Below, piece after piece: positions 60,025-64,000 of a stretch of DNA of 64,000 bases; position 1 is the first letter of the stretch; every line of letters starts with the position of its first letter. The DNA is taken from positions 186,001 to 250,000 of the forward strand of contig NZ_JNVM01000010.1 of NCBI RefSeq assembly GCF_000722545.1. The letters run 5' to 3'. The stretch comes from Paenibacillus tyrphae. Lineage in GTDB: Bacteria > Bacillota > Bacilli > Paenibacillales > NBRC-103111. Under the pieces are notes generated by a model. It saw nothing but the letters and a program-made list of their open reading frames with translations. It ran no database searches and was not told the DNA's origin. A program made the position numbers and the translations under genes.

Positions 60025-60544
60025 TCCTGAAATATTGGAAGATATCAAATCTCATTTAAAAGATACAAACCCAAGGAACTATATTTTATTCTTGCTTGGC
60101 ATTAATACCGGGCTGAGGATCAGTGATTTACTGAGGCTGAGAGTAAGGGATATAGTCGGAACTCACATTTCACTCCGTGAGAGAAAGACTAAGAAGGAAA
60201 AGCGAATCCTCATTACTCCTGAGCTCAAGCGCGAGCTGAAGGAATATGTCCAAGGTAAGCAGCCCCATGAATATTTGATCCAAAGCCGCCAAGGTATCAA
60301 CCGGCCGATAGGAAGAAGCATGGCTTATAAGCTGCTAAGGCAAATTGCCGACGAATTCGATCTTGACGACATAGGTTGTCATACGCTTCGTAAAACGTTC
60401 GGCTATTTGTTTTATCACCAGACTAATAAGGATATTGGCATGCTGATGAAATTCTTTAACCACACCTCGGAAAAGGTCACTCTCAGGTACATTGGAATAG
60501 AGCAAGACACTATGGATACAGCTCTAAAACGCTTCAAAGCGTAG
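59999..60544 (+). CDS. short tyrosine recombinase (catalytic domain only)
   Basis: The 181-residue protein has the catalytic residues of tyrosine recombinases: Arg40 (GLRISDLLRLR), His128 and Arg131 (HTLRKTFGY), His155 (FNHTS) and Tyr164 (LRYIG). It lacks the N-terminal core-binding domain of ordinary integrases. Since the prophage already has a serine integrase, this enzyme probably has another role, such as resolving multimers or acting in DNA packaging. ATG 59999 follows GAGGGGTGG. It is close to HNH and terminase genes. Confidence 0.85.
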   Translation: MNFVQPIRDPEILEDIKSHLKDTNPRNYILFLLGINTGLRISDLLRLRVRDIVGTHISLRERKTKKEKRILITPELKRELKEYVQGKQPHEYLIQSRQGINRPIGRSMAYKLLRQIADEFDLDDIGCHTLRKTFGYLFYHQTNKDIGMLMKFFNHTSEKVTLRYIGIEQDTMDTALKRFKA

Positions 60545-60631
60545 TCAATTCACCATATTGAGGATAGGTGTAACTCGTTCGGAAGATCATTAGCAAAGTC
60601 AGTAATAGCAAGGATTATCCTACCCTTAACC

Positions 60632-60661
60632 AGTTACCCACAATATAAGATATGGGTAACT
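60632..60661. other. perfect 9-bp inverted repeat in an intergenic region
   Basis: AGTTACCCA (60632-60640) and TGGGTAACT (60653-60661) flank a 12-base AT-rich loop. It lies in the 187-base gap before the gene at 60732, in which no other gene was seen. Operator or hairpin, not decidable. Confidence 0.4.
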
Positions 60662-60731
60662 CAGACGTTCACAAAGTGTTCGCTTTTTGATGGGAACAAA
60701 TTTCAAGGATTAACAAAAAGGAGGGCTTCAT

Positions 60732-61052
60732 TTGAAGATCAAACTAAAGCTGAAAGTATTGGACAAGTGGGAAGTCAACGCAGGCAAGAAAGTCGTCTTG
60801 AGGTCTGAAACCAACGAGGAGGCAGCCATAATCGTTGATCATGAAACAGCCGCGCAGTTTGCAATAGGCCAATCTTACATTATTGATTTCTACACCGCAG
60901 ATGAGGCGGCGGAAGGCAACACGGCTACCATCCCAGACAGCAACGTGGCCCCAGCTACGGACAACAGCACGATCAACGCTGCAGATAGCGGCATGACCAA
61001 CGAGACAAAGGAAGCTTCCGTAAATGACGCTGCGACCTCTCAAACCATGTAG
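60732..61052 (+). CDS. phage protein (106 aa), unknown
   Basis: A TTG start at 60732 follows AAAAGGAGGGC. The first 60 residues are strand-rich (KIKLKLKVLDKWEVNAGKKVVLRSETNEEAAIIVDHETAAQF), the rest is a Ser/Thr/Asn/Ala-rich tail. No family was recognised. Its end overlaps the HNH gene by 29 bases. Confidence 0.5.
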   Translation: MKIKLKLKVLDKWEVNAGKKVVLRSETNEEAAIIVDHETAAQFAIGQSYIIDFYTADEAAEGNTATIPDSNVAPATDNSTINAADSGMTNETKEASVNDAATSQTM

Positions 61053-61383
61053 CCGAGCCGGTTGCCCTGAGTTAACCCGGGAACGGTACTGCACGAAGCA
61101 TAAGCAGGAAGTCGGCCAGCAATATGAGCGGCGGCGCGGATCGGCGCATGCCCGGGGCTATGATAACCGGTGGAGGAAGTACCGGCTGCAATATCTGGCC
61201 GAGCATCCGCTTTGTGTAGAGTGCAAGAAACAGAATCGCCTTACTGCGGCAAATGTAGTTGACCACATCGAGCCGCACAAGGGCGATTATTTTCTTTTCT
61301 GGAATCCAAAGAACCACCAAGGATTATGCGATAGCTGCCATAGTACTAAGACGGCGCGGGAGGATGGAGGGTTTGGAAACTAA
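61024..61383 (+). CDS. HNH endonuclease of the packaging module
   Basis: The 119-residue protein has zinc-binding cysteines (CSRAGCPELTRERYC), and the HNH core VVDHIEPHKGD ... NHQGLCDSCHSTKTARE. HNH proteins beside terminase genes are known to work with the terminase in cos-type phages. ATG 61024 overlaps the preceding gene; the ribosome site is weak. A small ORF and the small terminase follow. Confidence 0.85.
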   Translation: MTLRPLKPCSRAGCPELTRERYCTKHKQEVGQQYERRRGSAHARGYDNRWRKYRLQYLAEHPLCVECKKQNRLTAANVVDHIEPHKGDYFLFWNPKNHQGLCDSCHSTKTAREDGGFGN

Positions 61384-61400
61384 AGAAGGGAGGGGTATAG

Positions 61401-61592
61401 ATGGGGTTGGCGCGAGAGAGTGTAGAGAAATTCTCCGAGCTGGATGTAGAGAAACGAATCATGCTTCTGCTGGAATATATCAAGGTGTTGCGCGGTGGGC
61501 TCGTGGAAAATCCGAAGCTTTTGGAAAACACGAACGTGAATGCGGCTCTAATAGAGACTTACAAACGAATTGAAAAAGAGTTTGATAATTAA
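61401..61592 (+). CDS. small phage protein (63 aa), unknown
   Basis: AAGGGAGGGG precedes ATG 61401. The product is helical (MGLARESVEKFSELDVEKRI, then MLLLEYIKVLRGGLVENPKL) and has no recognised family. It sits between the HNH nuclease and the putative cos region. Confidence 0.5.
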   Translation: MGLARESVEKFSELDVEKRIMLLLEYIKVLRGGLVENPKLLENTNVNAALIETYKRIEKEFDN

Positions 61593-61765
61593 AACGACGT
61601 ATGGCGTCTGAAATTCGTTTCTAGGGCCCTTAAGAGGCGCCGGAGGCCGAACCCACCCCCCGGGGGTCAAAAAATACGCCTACGGGCCTTACAGACCGCG
61701 TGTCCCTCGTCTGTGAAAAAAAGTCCCCGACGAAAGTTTCTGAGGGGAGGGAGGAGGTAAAAAGT
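61593..61765. other. GC-rich noncoding region, candidate cos site
   Basis: The segment contains GGCGCC, CCCCCCGGGGG (about 61658-61668) and several runs of G or C, with no gene. Between HNH nuclease and small terminase is where cos sites of Bacillota phages lie. The exact nicking points cannot be fixed by eye. Confidence 0.4.
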
Positions 61766-62248
61766 GTGAACCAAGTGATCAAGTTTGACCATATGAGGGT
61801 TGGGAAAAAAGGCGGGGGCAAACACTGGACCGAAAAAGAGGTTCAGGCTCGTGAAGCTGCTGCTCAGAAGTTTGAACGAAAAAAGAAACGGAAGTTAAAA
61901 ATACCCGAATGGTTATCGGACGAAGCCCGCAAAGTTTGGCGGAAGACCGTCAAGGATATGGAAGAGTTCGATGTCCTTGACAAGGTTGACGAGGATGTTC
62001 TTGGAACTTACTGCGATGCCGTTGCAAAATACCAGCATGCAAATGAACAAATAGAATTGTTCGGGTATACCGAAGTTAACGCCCAGGGTAATACCGTCGT
62101 GAGCGCAAACGTAAAGTTAGCTCAAAGTTACTCCAGAATCATTCTTGCCTATTCGAACAAGCTCGGCCTGAACGCGGAAGCTCGTGCCCGACTCGCAAAG
62201 AAGATAGCCGATGGTGGGGAAGATCCAAATGCCGAACTCTTCGACTGA
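61766..62248 (+). CDS. terminase small subunit (P27 family)
   Basis: The 160-residue protein fits P27: IPEWLSDEARKVWRKTVKDMEEFDVLDKVDEDVLGTYCDAVAKYQHANEQIELFGYTEVNAQGNTVVSANVKLAQSYSRIILAYSNKLGLNAEARARLA. The GTG 61766 has GGAGGT about 7 bases upstream; ATG 61793 is an alternative start. It recognises phage DNA for packaging and overlaps the large subunit gene. Confidence 0.9.
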   Translation: MNQVIKFDHMRVGKKGGGKHWTEKEVQAREAAAQKFERKKKRKLKIPEWLSDEARKVWRKTVKDMEEFDVLDKVDEDVLGTYCDAVAKYQHANEQIELFGYTEVNAQGNTVVSANVKLAQSYSRIILAYSNKLGLNAEARARLAKKIADGGEDPNAELFD

Positions 62249-64000
62249 TTGGGAAGATGTCCACCCGACGCATCGCTACGCCGCGGAGATCGTCACCGGG
62301 CTCCGCCCCAGCTGCAAAATGGAGCGGCTGGCCTGCGCACGGCATTTGAATGACTTGAGACGGCAGGCAACCGACGATTTCCCCTATGTGTTCGATGAAA
62401 GTCGAGCGAACCGGATATTCGATTGGTTTGAACGATGTTGCCGTCACGTGCGTGGTCCCTTCTCTGGCGAACTGATCGAGCTGGCACCGTTCCAAAAGTT
62501 TGATTTAGGCAGCATATTTGGTTGGGTCCACGTGGAAAGCGGCAAGCGCCGGTTTAAAAAAGCGTTCAACATGAGGGCGCGCGGGAACGTGAAATCGACG
62601 GAAATGAGCGGGTTGGCGCTCTATGGCATGTGTGGCGATTGTGTGTATCCTCCGGGAAATCCGTCATATAAACGGTACGAGGATAGCCCAGAGGTAGAGT
62701 GTGCCGCCGTAGATAAAGGCCAAGCGAAGCGAGTATGGGGCGATGCACAAGAAATGGGCAAGAAAAGTTTGGAAATTCTCAAGCGCTTGCGAATTAAGCG
62801 AACCTATATTGAGCATGCGACGCGAGGCGGATGGCTTCGCCCCTTATCCAAAGATACCAAGAATAAAGACTCCGGCGCCCCTTGTATTGTGATCATAGAC
62901 GAATATCATGCGCATCCAAGCAGTGAAATCCACGATGTATTGTACTCCGGATTCGGGAAGCGGCTGCAGTCGTTGATGCTGATAATCTCCACGGCCGGGA
63001 AAGATGCCGAGAACAGTCCCTGCAAGCAGGAGTATGATGCTCGCTGCAAGATGCTTGCCGGGGATATCCCCATGGATGAAACGTATTTTGTGATGATCCG
63101 GGAGCTTGACAAGGGCGACGATCCTCACGACGAAACCGTGTGGGTTAAAGCAAATCCGATCCTTCAGGAAGACAATGAATATGCCCAGGAATTGTTTCGG
63201 CAAATCCGTGCGGAACATGATGACGCGTACAACACAGGCGATCACGCAAAAATCCGGGAATGGTTAACGAAAAGGGTGAACCTTTGGCAATCGGACAGTG
63301 AGAACAAATACATGTCCGGAATCATGGACCGATGGAAGAAACTCGGCATACCCAGAAAAGAGTTTTTGGAGCTTGTTCGAGGAAGGGAATGCTGGAATGG
63401 CGAAGACCTATCCAAAAATACTGACCTGACTGCAGCGGGTTTCGTCTTCAAATTGGACGATGGCCGGTATGCCGTGACAGCTCACGGATTTATGCCTGAG
63501 AATACAGCAACTAAACACGAACATTCTGACCGTGTTCCTTACCGAGCATGGGCCGCTGATGGATGGTGTAAACTCACAAAAGGCGATGTAACGGATGATA
63601 ATTTCATCAAGGACCACATCCACCAGAAAGAACAGGAGGAAGGATGGAAGGTCAAAGAAATCTGTTACGACCCCTACGGTGCTCGGCAGTTTGCAAATGA
63701 TATGACTTCGAAAGGGTATGTTTGTGTGGAAATCAGGCAGGGGGCTCAGACGCTTTCCGAGCCGACAAAGAAATTTAGAGAGCTGGTGTTACAGGAAAGA
63801 ATAGTTCATGACGGAAGCCCGTTACTGACTTGGTGCTTATCAAATGCGGTCGAAATTATCGATAGTAACGGAAACATTAAGCTATCGAAAAAGCATAAGG
63901 ATGACAGCCAAAGGATAGATTTAATTGCCGCAATAATAAACGCCATGGTGAGAGCGGTCCTTAGTCCGGAGGAGCTGGACCTGAACAAACACATTCTATC
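62229..64000 (+). CDS. terminase large subunit (partial, runs off the window)
   Basis: The frame opens at ATG 62229, inside the end of the small-subunit gene, and is still open at 64000, giving more than 590 residues. The ATPase part has a Walker-A-like RARGNVKST (116-124, where Gly is usual instead of Val at 121) and Walker B IVIIDEYHAH (from 220). The nuclease part has KEICYDPYGARQFANDM and WCLSNAVEIIDSNGNIKLSKKHKDDSQRIDLIAA. This is the pattern of HK97-type terminases. It drives DNA into the capsid. Confidence 0.92.
   Translation, partial: MPNSSTDWEDVHPTHRYAAEIVTGLRPSCKMERLACARHLNDLRRQATDDFPYVFDESRANRIFDWFERCCRHVRGPFSGELIELAPFQKFDLGSIFGWVHVESGKRRFKKAFNMRARGNVKSTEMSGLALYGMCGDCVYPPGNPSYKRYEDSPEVECAAVDKGQAKRVWGDAQEMGKKSLEILKRLRIKRTYIEHATRGGWLRPLSKDTKNKDSGAPCIVIIDEYHAHPSSEIHDVLYSGFGKRLQSLMLIISTAGKDAENSPCKQEYDARCKMLAGDIPMDETYFVMIRELDKGDDPHDETVWVKANPILQEDNEYAQELFRQIRAEHDDAYNTGDHAKIREWLTKRVNLWQSDSENKYMSGIMDRWKKLGIPRKEFLELVRGRECWNGEDLSKNTDLTAAGFVFKLDDGRYAVTAHGFMPENTATKHEHSDRVPYRAWAADGWCKLTKGDVTDDNFIKDHIHQKEQEEGWKVKEICYDPYGARQFANDMTSKGYVCVEIRQGAQTLSEPTKKFRELVLQERIVHDGSPLLTWCLSNAVEIIDSNGNIKLSKKHKDDSQRIDLIAAIINAMVRAVLSPEELDLNKHIL

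Larger units (their letters stand above)
43608..64000 (+). mobile_element. prophage (left ~20 kb) integrated in cotJC
   Basis: From the cotJC break to the end of the window the genes are phage-like: large serine recombinase, type I toxin locus, signalling genes, cI/cro-type switch, replication genes (initiator with iterons, loader, DnaB), late regulator, HNH nuclease, and P27/large terminase subunits. Nearly all genes after the repressor run on the plus strand. The stretch of about 45.8-49.2 kb is much more AT-rich than the host. The structural genes and the right end lie outside the window. Confidence 0.9.

Overview
The window is chromosomal DNA of an endospore-forming Bacillota, most likely a member of the Paenibacillaceae. 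The evidence is the cotJABC spore-coat operon, the sporulation-type membrane protein YtvI, YfkAB, the SUF order sufCDSUB, the strong AGGAGG ribosome sites with frequent GTG/TTG starts, and the fairly GC-rich host DNA. No rRNA, tRNA or CRISPR array was seen.

Host part, 1-43.6 kb. From left to right it holds: a lipoprotein solute-binding protein and a second lipoprotein (0.2-3.5 kb); an IclR-controlled operon of two SDR dehydrogenases, a split UxaA-type dehydratase and an FAH-family hydrolase, which together look like a non-phosphorylative sugar-acid route (3.9-8.8 kb); a PilZ-like protein; the GlcNAc operon rpiR-nagB-nagA; a 1,028-residue secreted RCC1-repeat protein; mtnK-mtnA (methionine salvage); a Fur-boxed sufCDSUB operon; a Crp-type regulator, a peroxiredoxin-like protein and a HEAT-repeat protein; two NlpC/P60 proteins; two HD-GYP proteins; moeB and a fused moaD-moaE gene; uppP; yfkAB; a CNNM/CorC-like protein; ytvI; yitT; and cotJA-cotJB-cotJC.

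Prophage part, about 43.6 kb to the window end. cotJC is cut after about 66 codons, at a conserved GTE-(D/E)-FAH stretch. Immediately beyond it a large serine recombinase gene runs convergently. Everything to the right is phage-like, ending inside the terminase large subunit, so the right attachment site and the missing 3' part of cotJC must lie outside the window. The arrangement resembles sigK/skin and spsM/SPbeta, where a serine-recombinase element interrupts a sporulation gene and is excised in the mother cell. In order the prophage carries: the recombinase; a type I holin-like toxin with antisense RNA plus a second, toxin-less copy of the antisense module; an AT-rich Agr-like signalling module (7-TM protein without kinase, AgrB, small cationic peptide, two LytTR proteins); a cI/cro-type switch with five matching operators; early genes including a PcfK/PcfJ pair; a replication block with eight 12-bp iterons inside the initiator gene, a G39P-like loader and a DnaB helicase; a late-regulator-like gene followed by four TGTCCA boxes exactly 11 bp apart; a short tyrosine recombinase; HNH nuclease; P27 small terminase; and large terminase.

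The strongest candidates for something not yet described are the prophage insertion in cotJC and the prophage-borne, kinase-less AgrB/LytTR signalling module. Both could tie phage state to population density or sporulation. All functions are read from sequence motifs and gene order only; no database search was possible.
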